64,000 nucleotides of DNA from Lachnospiraceae bacterium (GCA_014804365.1 JAAUZX010000024.1:1-64000); one strand, 5' to 3'; shown: positions 32,978 through 42,437, counted from the first letter of the stretch. Numbers and translations: made by a program. Notes: a model not told the origin generated them from the sequence alone.

Positions 32978-35608
32978 ATGGAACTGAGTTCTGTATTGAA
33001 TACGATTGCGCACTATAGCAATGAGTTGGGACTTATACAGGCGGATTTGTATATGCTCCTCTTTGAAGAAAATGGAATAGACCGTGCTCTGAATATAACC
33101 CAGACTGCAAAGAATGTCTTTAGTAAAGGTAAAAGCAGGCGTCCGCTATCGAAGAATATCACAGCAGGCATAATGTTTGGAGGCGAAGATGCAAAGCTGC
33201 GCGAACGCATAAGAACAAGATGGCTTCCCAGAGTTGGACGCCATAAGGGAATTTATGATGAATTATGCAATCAGATAACGGCAGATGAATATTTACCTGA
33301 TAATATGAAGGAAGCTTTAATCTCTTGTTGTGATCCGTCTGATGATGACCAGCTTTCACATTTCATTTCTCTATGTATTATTTGTGGAAATTACAATACA
33401 ATTCAGCATCAATCCCGTAATCCGAAGGTGGGAGAAGAATATTTTAACGTATATGAATTAATCAAAATATCCCCTTCATACCATGAAGAATCCGCGTTGT
33501 GGCAGTGTTCAAAAAGAGCGTTTCTTGCATCCCGCAGTAAAGGTGGGCGTTTTTCTTCTCTTGATATCATACAGACGATCCTGCCCAAAGGATATGTAGT
33601 TGAACCAAATTTCCCTGCCCGTTACCGTGAAGTGGACGGCAGCATAAATTCAGTTATGGACATCTGTAAATCAGGCACGGAGAATATTGCCATAACAGGC
33701 GAAGGAGGTATTGGTAAAACAACTTTCCTTCATCACCTAATGCGTGAGGAATTCTTAGATGAAAATGAGGAAGAAAGAAAATTCAGAACCGGGTGCCCGA
33801 TTCCGTTTTTCATTGAACTAAACCTCTGCCCGGGCCAGATTAAAGATTGGTATAATGAATCCCTTGGGAAAAGCAATTTCATTACGCGCTACATTGGACA
33901 GATTTACGAAAATCATACAACTCTTGATACCGTAAATGACAGTACGCTTGATATGATCGAAAAGGAATTCCAGCGGACACCGGAAGATCATATTCCACGC
34001 TACCTGCTCCTGTTAGATGGATTCAATGAAGTAAAATCCAACGACAAGCTTTCTATCCGTACTATGCTCAGCAATGAGATTTCTGTACTAAATACCTATC
34101 CGAATATCCGTATCATTACTACCAGCCGCGAAACACAGGCGGCCTATTATGCTGCAGAGTTTAAAAATGTACAGCTGACTGGGTTGGAAGACAGTGATAT
34201 CAAAACCTATTTTAAACAGAGTAACATCAATGAAACCCTGATCGGGCTTTATATGTCCAACAGGTCTCTGCTTAATTGCATACGAATCCCACTTTTCCTG
34301 TGCATGTTCACCGCAGAAAAGGCTACGAATTTCATTCCCGAAACCCCCGGAGAGATCCTATACCATTTCTTTCATAAGGATTCCTGTTTTTACAACATTC
34401 GCAAGCATGCGGCAGATACCCGTACAAATCCGTTTAATGCCTGTCAGACCTCATTTGTTTTGGACTTTATTCTGCCCTATATAGGCTGGCAGTTTGAGCA
34501 GAATGATTGCTTTTCCATGAATGATGCTGATTTGGAGATGTTAATTTGTAATTCCGTTGCATGCATTCAGTCTTTATGTATGGATGTAGCGAAAATACCT
34601 TTTAAAGATTTTGAGTACAAGCCGCGGATACTACAGCAGACTGCCGAATCCTTATATAAAAACGGCCGTGTGAATGTGGAGGATATTATTAACTGCATAC
34701 ATGGTTATCTCGGTATTTTATATCAATATCAGAACATCACCGAAGATTTTGGTGAAAGAAACCGTTATTCCTTTATACATCATCATTTCCGCGATTACTT
34801 TTCTGCCATATGGGATGTACAGATGCTTTTTCTGCTCCAATGTATCAATGTCAGACAATTTTTTCAGAATGGCGGAACCAAGGATACTCCAAAAAGTTAC
34901 CATGATTTTTTAAATTCTTTTTATTGGCAGCACCATAAAAGGGCATTTATATGCCAGATACTGATGGAACACCGTAATCGTCCTTTGCTCAATGCAGATA
35001 CTGGGAACTGGTACCTGCCGGAATCAGAAAACGATGAGCAGAAGGTATTGGAACGCGTCCTTGATTACTGCCGGAAATTGTGTGCAGACGGATACGATAT
35101 CCACTATCTGTTACAAAATACCCTTTCAGCTATCCTTCAGGGCAGGGAAGAACTATCTGGTGTGAATTTAGAAGGGCTTGATTTTAAACACTGCAACTTT
35201 TTCAATGTTACATGCAGCAAAAAAGGCAACACGGAAACTCTTGCCGCAAATTTTGACGGCAGTAAGTTATATATTAAGAATTTTCAACCGGAAGATCACC
35301 AAAATTGTGTTATTGATTTCCTATACCATGATATGCAGTGTTTTACAATAGACATGAATGGGCAAATCAAATGCTGGGATGTTTTATCCGGGAAATTAGA
35401 GTATGAGTTGTCCTCAAAAGATCCGATGGGAATTACGGATTTCTCACCCACAGGTTTTATGAAGATATCTCCGGATGGAAAATATCTTGCCACAAAGCAA
35501 CAAGAATCCACTGGAGACGGCATCCAGATCAGCATGGGGTGTATGACCTCTCACTTCCGGATAAAGAATACAAATTGCTGCTACCTCTGGAAAAACATAA
35601 TAAATTGA
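32978..35608 (+). CDS. NACHT-NTPase, N-terminal part of a frameshifted NLR-like protein
   Basis: An 876-residue frame. The N-terminal region of about 220 residues is unrecognised. A NACHT STAND ATPase follows: Walker A GEGGIGKTT at 241-249, Walker B LLLLDGFNE around D347, and sensor IRIITTSR. A helical region comes next, then WD40/propeller-like strands from about residue 735 (GQIKCWDVLSGK, MKISPDGKYLAT). Bacterial NACHT proteins act as phage sensors that oligomerise and kill infected cells; that role is inferred. The last 22 or so residues are out of phase: homologous propeller sequence continues in the -1 frame. GGGAGG ribosome site. Confidence 0.85.
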   Translation: MELSSVLNTIAHYSNELGLIQADLYMLLFEENGIDRALNITQTAKNVFSKGKSRRPLSKNITAGIMFGGEDAKLRERIRTRWLPRVGRHKGIYDELCNQITADEYLPDNMKEALISCCDPSDDDQLSHFISLCIICGNYNTIQHQSRNPKVGEEYFNVYELIKISPSYHEESALWQCSKRAFLASRSKGGRFSSLDIIQTILPKGYVVEPNFPARYREVDGSINSVMDICKSGTENIAITGEGGIGKTTFLHHLMREEFLDENEEERKFRTGCPIPFFIELNLCPGQIKDWYNESLGKSNFITRYIGQIYENHTTLDTVNDSTLDMIEKEFQRTPEDHIPRYLLLLDGFNEVKSNDKLSIRTMLSNEISVLNTYPNIRIITTSRETQAAYYAAEFKNVQLTGLEDSDIKTYFKQSNINETLIGLYMSNRSLLNCIRIPLFLCMFTAEKATNFIPETPGEILYHFFHKDSCFYNIRKHAADTRTNPFNACQTSFVLDFILPYIGWQFEQNDCFSMNDADLEMLICNSVACIQSLCMDVAKIPFKDFEYKPRILQQTAESLYKNGRVNVEDIINCIHGYLGILYQYQNITEDFGERNRYSFIHHHFRDYFSAIWDVQMLFLLQCINVRQFFQNGGTKDTPKSYHDFLNSFYWQHHKRAFICQILMEHRNRPLLNADTGNWYLPESENDEQKVLERVLDYCRKLCADGYDIHYLLQNTLSAILQGREELSGVNLEGLDFKHCNFFNVTCSKKGNTETLAANFDGSKLYIKNFQPEDHQNCVIDFLYHDMQCFTIDMNGQIKCWDVLSGKLEYELSSKDPMGITDFSPTGFMKISPDGKYLATKQQESTGDGIQISMGCMTSHFRIKNTNCCYLWKNIIN

Positions 35609-37551
35609 ACAGTTTTTCCTTCACCGGCGATTCCAAGGGACTCCTTATGGTGTGTGACAGTAAAACAATCTATGGATTTTCTTTAGAGGACCAGACAGTC
35701 CATGCCTGTACCTGCAATGAACTGCTATATGAAACCCAACTGTATGCGGAGCATATTGAATCGGTGATTTATGGATTCACGGCTGAATATAATTTATACG
35801 AAGGGGAGTATGATGATGCAGAATGCAATGATGAAGATGATGAGTTTCCCATTCAATGCATGCTGTTCACGATCTCGATAATGAATGGTTACATGGAAGT
35901 GTTATATACATATAACGGGATGCCGCAAACCATACCTACTGCAAAGTATATTCCATCAACAAAGAGTTTTCTGCTGTTCAATTATGACACGATGCAGATA
36001 GAACAGTTCTTCTGCGCGAGCGGGAAGACCAGGGCCATTTTTGATAATCTGACAAAAGAAAACAACATGCCGCCGAATGCCATCCATGCCCATTCGGAGC
36101 ACCCTGATGAATTCTACTTTATGTATCCCGACAATTGTTATCTTACCAGTATCACGGCAACACGCTTCGCTGTATTGATGAAATATCCGATATCCGGAAT
36201 AAATAAATTACTTACCGACTCTGATCATGAACGGGAGCTTACTTTTACGACTTCTGTTGCGCCGAAAAATAACCGGTTCATTGTCGGCACGGATACGAAT
36301 GTCTATGAGTGGGATTCAGAAGAAGATACCATTATTTTAAAGTACAATATTGCCTATCATAATTGTACAGATATGATTGCTGATTTAGAAAGGTCTCGTT
36401 TCTTTTTGGTACACATGTTTAACGGGATATCCGTTTTTGGCGGCTCTCCCTTGCAGCTTATAAACGCCTACTGCTTTTCTGACCGGGAATATTTTATCGG
36501 ATGCTGCTGTTATGAGCCCCGCCTCCAGCTTATGGCGTTGAACTTCACCAGAGAGGATCATGAAAAGATCGTCCTGTTAAATACAAGCACCGGTGAACAG
36601 TCCGTCTGCTTCTCGACCATGAGCAAAAATGAAAACGTCAGCAACATGTGTATTGACAGTTCCGGTGAATGGCTTCTGATTACAACGCAGTATCGGTGTC
36701 TGGAATATCAGTTTTCTTCCGGCACTTCCCACCTGATATTGGAGCCGGCAGAAAACGAGCGCATTGCGAATGTCAATTATACGGATAACTATATTGAAAT
36801 AGCTCTTGTGGAGGACTGGGTAAACGGAGCTAATCATGTAGAAAACAGATGTGAATTTTATAAGAGAAAAAGAGTAAAGGATAGAATATACTATCAGTTT
36901 TCATGGGGATATCTATTGCCGAAACTGACAGATGATCTTTTTCCATACTTTATTCCTCATCATGGTGATTTGGGAATTACGGGCGCTAAGTATGAAAATG
37001 GCGTGCAGGCTTATTGGGTAACACAGGGATTCTTTTTGGAAAGAGAACGCTTAAACATTCCTATTCCAGAATGTTATAAGCTGGAAAAAAAGAAACGGGT
37101 TTTCCTCTCTGCGCCGCCAGTTGCCCTTGAATTCATATTTTACAAGCATGAGCGAGCACTATCAAAGTACCAGAATGACGAGAATGGATTTAGCTATGTT
37201 TATTTATCAGACGACGCTAAAAAAGCAATTTTCCTTAAAAATTCCTGCTATATATTTGTCCATGATGATTATCGTAATTGTACCTACGAGGAGATGAAAC
37301 AAGGTTTTGAAAAGGAGATAGGCGGTTTTGACGGATATGCCTGCTGGGAATTCGCTATTCCATGGGGAGAATCAGATATTATAGGCAGCTATGAAAACTA
37401 TCAGCTTATGCGCTTAAGTGCTGATACCGGGGAGGAATTACAGCAGCTTGAATATACACCTGGACTGGCAGTCTGTGGATGCAGCTTTTCTAACATTATA
37501 GCTGATCCAGAACTAAAAGAGGAGCTGAAACGTAATGGCGGCATTTTATAG
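35539..37551 (+). CDS. C-terminal propeller-like part of the frameshifted NACHT protein
   Basis: A 670-codon frame beginning at a GTG in a GGGG run, continuing the upstream protein in the -1 frame (VYDLSLPDKEYKLLL follows GDGIQI naturally). There is no ribosome site here, so it is unlikely to be an independent gene. The sequence is made of repeated beta-strand units such as NSFSFTGDSKGLLMVCDSKTIYGF and MCIDSSGEWLLITTQYRCLEYQF, matching WD40-like propeller blades. These usually form the ligand-sensing end of NLR-like proteins. Joined to the first frame it gives a protein of about 1,524 residues. A terminator follows. Confidence 0.75.
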   Translation: MYDLSLPDKEYKLLLPLEKHNKLNSFSFTGDSKGLLMVCDSKTIYGFSLEDQTVHACTCNELLYETQLYAEHIESVIYGFTAEYNLYEGEYDDAECNDEDDEFPIQCMLFTISIMNGYMEVLYTYNGMPQTIPTAKYIPSTKSFLLFNYDTMQIEQFFCASGKTRAIFDNLTKENNMPPNAIHAHSEHPDEFYFMYPDNCYLTSITATRFAVLMKYPISGINKLLTDSDHERELTFTTSVAPKNNRFIVGTDTNVYEWDSEEDTIILKYNIAYHNCTDMIADLERSRFFLVHMFNGISVFGGSPLQLINAYCFSDREYFIGCCCYEPRLQLMALNFTREDHEKIVLLNTSTGEQSVCFSTMSKNENVSNMCIDSSGEWLLITTQYRCLEYQFSSGTSHLILEPAENERIANVNYTDNYIEIALVEDWVNGANHVENRCEFYKRKRVKDRIYYQFSWGYLLPKLTDDLFPYFIPHHGDLGITGAKYENGVQAYWVTQGFFLERERLNIPIPECYKLEKKKRVFLSAPPVALEFIFYKHERALSKYQNDENGFSYVYLSDDAKKAIFLKNSCYIFVHDDYRNCTYEEMKQGFEKEIGGFDGYACWEFAIPWGESDIIGSYENYQLMRLSADTGEELQQLEYTPGLAVCGCSFSNIIADPELKEELKRNGGIL

Positions 37552-37680
37552 ATAATAGTTTTCTGCATAAATTTGTGTTATTGCCGAAAGAACTGTGCTT
37601 TATTTCAGTTTCTTTTCCAGTGTATTTGTCTACTTTAGCATGATAGGAAAAGTGACGGTAATCCGCCGATAATAGTCTTG

Positions 37681-37709
37681 AAAACAGCTTGCAGGTGCAG
37701 GCTGTTTTT
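37681..37709 (+). terminator. Terminator after the NACHT gene
   Basis: AACAGCTTGCA and TGCAGGCTGTT are complementary with one wobble pair, preceded by As and followed by TTTTT. The inner bases probably open to form the loop. Confidence 0.65.
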
Positions 37710-37743
37710 AATATACTTAATAATATACACACGGAGGAATGCT

Positions 37744-38013
37744 ATGCTGATCCAATACACATATGGAACGGGACTTTTTTCCATTGATGAATTTGTAATG
37801 CTTGGTGGAATATATGAGCCAGTTTCCGTAAATGAAAAAAAGAAAAACGGGCTTCCAAAATACATTCTATTGATAATATGTATGCTCATAAGCATAATGA
37901 CTTTAACTTGTTTTCTGCTTAATATAGAAGTCGGACAAAGGAACTGTTGTTGGAAGCATGAACACGAAAAAGAGATTGTTACAGCTAAAAATATATGGCA
38001 TACTATTTGTTAG
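37744..38013 (+). CDS. Small membrane protein preceding the HipA-like kinase
   Basis: An 89-residue protein. The N-terminal part (LIQYTYGTGLFSIDEFVMLGGIYEPV) is soluble; one strong hydrophobic segment lies at about 42-62 (YILLIICMLISIMTLTCFLL); the C-terminus is charged and Cys-containing. GGAGG lies 6 nt before this ATG, so an upstream in-frame extension through the terminator is rejected. It ends 13 bp before the kinase ATG, so the two are probably cotranscribed. Its position resembles the antitoxin of hip operons, but it lacks a helix-turn-helix. No family is recognised. Confidence 0.6.
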   Translation: MLIQYTYGTGLFSIDEFVMLGGIYEPVSVNEKKKNGLPKYILLIICMLISIMTLTCFLLNIEVGQRNCCWKHEHEKEIVTAKNIWHTIC

Positions 38014-38026
38014 AAGAGGTGAACTT

Positions 38027-39202
38027 ATGAAATGTACACTGATGAACAAAAATGTGCCGGTCGTGGATTTGGAGCTTGATGATGACACGGCAGCAATTAT
38101 CAGAGTATTAGAGCCGCTGGATCTAAAGTATCTTCCGGTCGGCATTGGTACCGGAACGGGAAGCCCCAATAAAAGGGATTTAAATGAATGGTGGTATGGC
38201 AGGGCAATTCCGGCAAGTCGTTCCGGAATACGGTCTGCGCTTGAGAAGATGAACGTGAACCGGCCGGAACAGCTTTTGATGAAATGCTATGGGTTAAGCC
38301 TGTCAGACCAATATTGGATGAAACCGGCGGACAGTGAATTAGCGTGGTCCGCAGTTAATTTTTTTGAGAATAAATTTTCGGATGATGTAGGAAATATTCT
38401 GTTTGAACAACCGGTGAATGGTCAGGGATTAGATATGATGTCACCGTGTAATACATCGGACGGATGGTTAAAAAAGAAATGGAAGATCGTAAATGGGAAG
38501 AGATGTTTGATCAAGGCTGGAAGCAATCCTTATATGCAGGAGCCGTTAAATGAGGTTGTGGCTACAAAGCTGCACCGGAGATTAGGATGTCGGAATTACG
38601 TGAGTTATACCCTGTTATGGGAAAACGGGGTTCCGTATAGTGTATGTGAAGATTTTATCAATACAGACACGGAATTGGTGAGTGCGGTAAGCATAAACCG
38701 AAGCCTGAAAAAAAGCAGCCGGAATTCTGCATATGAACATTTTATACAGGCATGCAGTCAGTTAGGCATTCCATGCATGAGAGAGTTTCTTGACTATTTG
38801 TTGGTGTTCGACTATCTGCTGGCAAATACCGACCGCCATTTCGGTAATTTCGGAGCGGTGCGAAATGTCAATACATTGGAGTGGATAGGGCCGGCACCCG
38901 TATTTGACAGCGGAACAAGTCTATGGCACGATAAGCTGACAAGGAATATTAATGGTTATGATCCTGTGGAAACAAAACCTTTTTATGCAGATGCCGGCAG
39001 GCAGATGAAACTTGTATCAGATTATAGCTGGATACCGTTTGAACAGCTTAAAATGCTGGAGGATGATATCCGCGATGTATTTGCTTCTTCCGAATATATG
39101 GATGAAGAGCGCATAGAAGCCATAGTAAATGCGGTGAACATACGGATAGAGGAATTACAGGATATGGCTGTGGAGCGCGGGAAACATCTCTCGGCACGTT
39201 AA
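38027..39202 (+). CDS. HipA-like serine/threonine kinase domain protein
   Basis: A 391-residue protein of the HipA/CtkA kinase group. LIKAGSNPYMQEPLNEVVATKL looks like the ATP-binding lobe. The catalytic loop is LLANTDRHFGNFG (N267, D269), and the metal-binding segment is PVFDSGTSLW (D294). HipA kinases phosphorylate translation-related targets and act as toxins; stand-alone relatives of this length are common in Clostridia, and their target here is unknown. GAGGTGAA ribosome site. The C-terminal 16 codons overlap the converging lysR gene by 48 bp, right at the repeat junction. Confidence 0.8.
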   Translation: MKCTLMNKNVPVVDLELDDDTAAIIRVLEPLDLKYLPVGIGTGTGSPNKRDLNEWWYGRAIPASRSGIRSALEKMNVNRPEQLLMKCYGLSLSDQYWMKPADSELAWSAVNFFENKFSDDVGNILFEQPVNGQGLDMMSPCNTSDGWLKKKWKIVNGKRCLIKAGSNPYMQEPLNEVVATKLHRRLGCRNYVSYTLLWENGVPYSVCEDFINTDTELVSAVSINRSLKKSSRNSAYEHFIQACSQLGIPCMREFLDYLLVFDYLLANTDRHFGNFGAVRNVNTLEWIGPAPVFDSGTSLWHDKLTRNINGYDPVETKPFYADAGRQMKLVSDYSWIPFEQLKMLEDDIRDVFASSEYMDEERIEAIVNAVNIRIEELQDMAVERGKHLSAR

Positions 39203-40054
39203 CAGGAATTTTTCGGCAGCCTTCGTGAATACCTGATATTTTTTCCAGACAAGGCTCATCCCGGCTTCCATCTGCGGTGCAAGCGGGCGGAAGCAGAGGC
39301 TGCTTTCACCTGAAACATTTATGATCTTATCGAAACAGACGGCATATCCCATGCCTTCATCCACCATGAGCGAGCCGTTGTAAAGAAGGTTATACGTTGC
39401 CACAATATTCAGTTTTTCCATGTCACAATGAAAGAGCCTGTGAAAATCCGAGTCATGAACCATTTGTCTGGACAGGATCAGAGGTTGATTCATCAGATCC
39501 TGCGGCGTAATTGTTTCTTTGACGGCGAGCGGGGAATCACGCCGCATTAAGACGCCGAAGCTGTCTTTGTAGGGAATTTTTATAGATTCGTATTTTGATG
39601 TATCAATCTCTCCGAGTAAGAGACCGAAGTCGATCAGACCCTTATCCATTTCTTCTGCAACAGTGGTTCTGTCCCCGCTCACGATATGGAAGTGGACCAG
39701 CGGGTATTCACTCTGTACTTTCTGAGCCGCTTTTGTAAGCAGTCTGACACCGTCTGTTTCTCCTGCGCCGATCGTGATATCACCGGCAACGGTTTCATCC
39801 GATAAAGAAATCTCGTCTTCTGCTTTTTTCACAAGCTCCATGATTTCTTCTGCACGTTTACGCAGGATCATGCCTTCCTCCGTCAAGGTGACGCGGCGGT
39901 TTCCGCGGATAAAAAGCTGTTTGCCCAATTCATCTTCCATTTCCTTAAGCTGTCTGGAAAGCGTAGGCTGCGAAAGATGTAAGGATTCGGCCGCTCCCGA
40001 AATGCTCTGTTCTCTTGTGACTGCGAGAAAATATTGTAAAACTCTGAGTTCCAT
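39155..40054 (-). CDS. LysR family transcriptional regulator
   Basis: A 299-residue regulator. The winged HTH (about 1-60) reads LRVLQYFLAVTREQSISGAAE and LSQPTLSRQLKEMEDELG, followed by a linker helix and a periplasmic-binding-like effector domain. AAAAAGGAGATTTTC precedes the ATG, 30 codons inside the longest frame. The last 20 or so codons run into the HipA-like gene, and a 99-bp stretch of its 3' region is duplicated at 30.69 kb, so the C-terminus was probably altered by the island junction. It is divergent from the small-protein/DUF3737/MBL cluster, which is its likely target. Confidence 0.9.
   Translation of the reverse strand: MELRVLQYFLAVTREQSISGAAESLHLSQPTLSRQLKEMEDELGKQLFIRGNRRVTLTEEGMILRKRAEEIMELVKKAEDEISLSDETVAGDITIGAGETDGVRLLTKAAQKVQSEYPLVHFHIVSGDRTTVAEEMDKGLIDFGLLLGEIDTSKYESIKIPYKDSFGVLMRRDSPLAVKETITPQDLMNQPLILSRQMVHDSDFHRLFHCDMEKLNIVATYNLLYNGSLMVDEGMGYAVCFDKIINVSGESSLCFRPLAPQMEAGMSLVWKKYQVFTKAAEKFLLTCREMFPALHSHIL
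39212..39310. repeat. Right copy of the 99-bp lysR-derived direct repeat
   Basis: Matches 30691-30789 at 93 of 99 positions in the same orientation. It lies inside the 3' end of lysR. Together the copies bracket 8.4 kb holding the truncated propeller gene, the XRE/DUF2975 pair, the NACHT gene and the HipA-like kinase. Confidence 0.9.
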
Positions 40055-40338
40055 GAAAATCTCCTTTTTAGTACAATAAAACGATTTGCAAAACCGCGTG
40101 GTATTTGACAGATACAGCGTACTATGAATAGATATACCTGTCAAGCATAGATGAATATATAATATAAGTATTTGCTATTATGCAAGTCTCCTTGTTATAA
40201 TCAAATAAGTAAAAGTATATGATAACATTTTCTGATGGAAAGACCCCGAAAATAACCTGTATTTGAGAGGTTGGATGTACAAGAGATTCTGACCGGCAGC
40301 ACAGGATATTGACAATAGACAAGAAAAGGGATGGGACG

Positions 40339-40635
40339 ATGGGAAGTGGAAGTTTTGGAGGAAAATTATATCCGCATAATGAATGGATGGTCTCCTGTGC
40401 GGATAAAGAGAGCAGTTATGATGAGGCCATTATTCAGAATTTAATGGACGCGGGATGCGACAAGACTGTCATTACAGCGTTTGTAGAGGATATCCATGCA
40501 GAAAAGATAGCAGAGGGGCTGAAACTGTTAGCGGTGCACCGGAGATCTTTATTGGATGAACTGCATAAAGAACAGAAACGGATAGACTGCCTCGATTATC
40601 TGGTATACAAAATGGAAAAGTTGCAGAAAAATTGA
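40339..40635 (+). CDS. Small protein of unknown function
   Basis: A 98-residue protein, GSGSFGGKLYPHNEWMVSCA at the N-terminus, then mostly alpha-helical and ending in a Lys/Glu-rich helix (HKEQKRIDCLDYLVYKMEKLQKN). The family is not recognised. AGGGATGGGACG precedes this ATG; an in-frame TTG upstream is less likely. First gene of a cluster divergent from lysR, 26 bp before the DUF3737 gene. The 284-bp spacer to lysR should hold both promoters, but I could not define them or a LysR box. Confidence 0.65.
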   Translation: MGSGSFGGKLYPHNEWMVSCADKESSYDEAIIQNLMDAGCDKTVITAFVEDIHAEKIAEGLKLLAVHRRSLLDELHKEQKRIDCLDYLVYKMEKLQKN

Positions 40636-40661
40636 TATAATATAAAAAAGGAGTTGATTTG

Positions 40662-41513
40662 ATGAAAACGATAGAAAACCAAACTTTTGATATGGAACGT
40701 GCTTTATACGGAAGCAGGGGCATTACACTGAATGGCTGTGCTTTTGACGGGCCGGCGGACGGTGAGAGTGCTTTGAAAGAAAGTGAGGATATTAGTGTTT
40801 CAAACTGTTTTTTCAATCTCAGATATCCGTTCTGGCACGATAACGGACTTAACGTTGCGAATTCGGAAATGACAGAGCTTTGCCGCGCGGCGCTGTGGTA
40901 TTCTCATGACATTGAGATCACGGACACGAAGCTTCACGGGATCAAGGCATTGCGGGAATGCAGCAGGGTGAAAATGCGTGGATGTGATATCATTTCACCG
41001 GAGTTCGGATGGTCGGTGCAGGATATCGCGATGGAAGACTGTACGGTGCAGAGCGAATATTTCATGATGCGTTCTGATCGGCTTAATTTTACAAATGTGC
41101 AGTTAAAAGGAAAATATTCTTTCCAGTATATTCAGGATTCTGTGTTTGAGAATTGCAATTTCGATACGAAAGATGCCTTTTGGCATGCTAAGAATGTAAC
41201 TGTCCGTAACAGTGTTGTCAAAGGTGAATACCTTGCATGGTACTGTGAAAACGTTACATTTGAGAATTGCAGGATCATCGGAACGCAGCCTCTGTGCTAC
41301 TGCAAGAATTTAAGGCTCATAAACTGTGAAATGATTGATACGGATCTGAGTTTTGAGAAATCGGATGTGGAGGCAACGATTACTACGCCGGTAGTGAGTA
41401 TTAAAAATCCGTTATCCGGTCACATTTATGTACCATGCGTGGAGGAAATCATCCGCGATGATCAGGAGGCTAAGGGTGAGATTGTGGTACAGAAGCGGTG
41501 CAATTGTGCATGA
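40662..41513 (+). CDS. DUF3737 family protein (right-handed beta-helix)
   Basis: A 283-residue protein matching DUF3737. Repeating short strands spaced by about 20 residues (ITLNGCAFDG, ISVSNCFFN, IEITDTKLHG, VKMRGCDII, MEDCTVQ, VFENCNFD, VTFENCRI, LINCEMID) form a pectate-lyase-like beta-helix ladder with Asn and Cys in stacked positions. PFWHDNGL, ALWYSHD and AFWHAKN are family marks. There is no signal peptide, so it is cytoplasmic. The function is unknown. AAAAGGAG precedes the start. It is often near LysR regulators, as here. Confidence 0.9.
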   Translation: MKTIENQTFDMERALYGSRGITLNGCAFDGPADGESALKESEDISVSNCFFNLRYPFWHDNGLNVANSEMTELCRAALWYSHDIEITDTKLHGIKALRECSRVKMRGCDIISPEFGWSVQDIAMEDCTVQSEYFMMRSDRLNFTNVQLKGKYSFQYIQDSVFENCNFDTKDAFWHAKNVTVRNSVVKGEYLAWYCENVTFENCRIIGTQPLCYCKNLRLINCEMIDTDLSFEKSDVEATITTPVVSIKNPLSGHIYVPCVEEIIRDDQEAKGEIVVQKRCNCA

Positions 41514-41558
41514 GGCTTCCGGTTACTGGGATTTTTGACCCGATAGGAGAAAGTGAAA

Positions 41559-42437
41559 ATGTACGAATTGGTACAGGTCAGTGAAAAGTGCTATTATATA
41601 AATTGTCCAGCGAAGATAGGAGTTTATGCAGCGGATCAGGATCATGTGTATCTGATCGACAGCGGTAATGATAAGGATGCGGGGAGGAAGGTCAGACAGA
41701 TTCTGGAGCGGAATGGCTGGCGCCTCGCCGCCATATTGAATACCCATTCCAATGCAGATCATATCGGCGGAAACCGTTATCTGCAGGGGCAGACGGGATG
41801 TAAGATTTATTCCGCAGGTATCGAGGCCGCTTTCACAAAATACCCTATACTGGAGCCGTCCTTTCTTTACGGCGGTTATCCGTGTAAGGACTTACGGCAT
41901 AAGTTTCTGATGGCGCAGGAAAGTGATGTGACGGACTTTACAGATGAAGGATTCCCGAAGGAAATAGAAGTGATACCGCTGCCGGGACATTTCTTTGATA
42001 TGGTTGGTTTTCGTATGCCGGACGGAGTAGTGTTCCTTGCGGACTGCATAAGCAGCAGGGAAACGCTGGAGAAGTATGCTGTTTCTTTTATCTATGACGT
42101 AGGCGCTTATTTGGAAACGCTGGATAAGGTGGAGGGAATGGAAGCCGTCATGTTTGTTCCGGCCCATGCGGAAGCATCTGTGGATCTGAAGGAACTTGTC
42201 CGTTACAACAGAGATAAGGTGCATGAGGTAGCGGACAGGATTCTGTCTATCTGTGAAAAGCCGCAGCATTTTGAGAAGATTTTGCAGGAAGTGTTTAAAG
42301 GATACGGGCTTTCCATGAATTTTGAGCAGTATGTGCTGGTGGGCAGCACGGTGCGCTCCTATCTTTCGTGGCTGAAGGATACCGGGAAATTAGCGGTTAC
42401 CATTCAGGACAGTATGCTGTTGTGGCAGAGAGCGTAA
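41559..42437 (+). CDS. MBL-fold metallo-hydrolase
   Basis: A 292-residue metallo-beta-lactamase-fold enzyme. The metal-binding motif is NTHSNADHIGG (HxNxDH, with Asn replacing the usual second His). LPGHFFDMVGF, FLADCISS and VPAHAE supply the other ligands. A C-terminal helical extension (about 205-292) follows. The substrate is unknown; such enzymes hydrolyse thioesters, lactones or phosphoesters. AGGAG lies 9 nt before this ATG; a GTG six bases upstream is less likely. It is 45 bp downstream of the DUF3737 gene, probably the same transcript. Confidence 0.85.
   Translation: MYELVQVSEKCYYINCPAKIGVYAADQDHVYLIDSGNDKDAGRKVRQILERNGWRLAAILNTHSNADHIGGNRYLQGQTGCKIYSAGIEAAFTKYPILEPSFLYGGYPCKDLRHKFLMAQESDVTDFTDEGFPKEIEVIPLPGHFFDMVGFRMPDGVVFLADCISSRETLEKYAVSFIYDVGAYLETLDKVEGMEAVMFVPAHAEASVDLKELVRYNRDKVHEVADRILSICEKPQHFEKILQEVFKGYGLSMNFEQYVLVGSTVRSYLSWLKDTGKLAVTIQDSMLLWQRA

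Noticed and set aside
35531..35545. Classical programmed -1 frameshift signal in the NACHT gene
   Set aside because: There is only a GGGG run; no X-XXY-YYZ heptamer or clear downstream pseudoknot was seen, so programmed shifting is not claimed.
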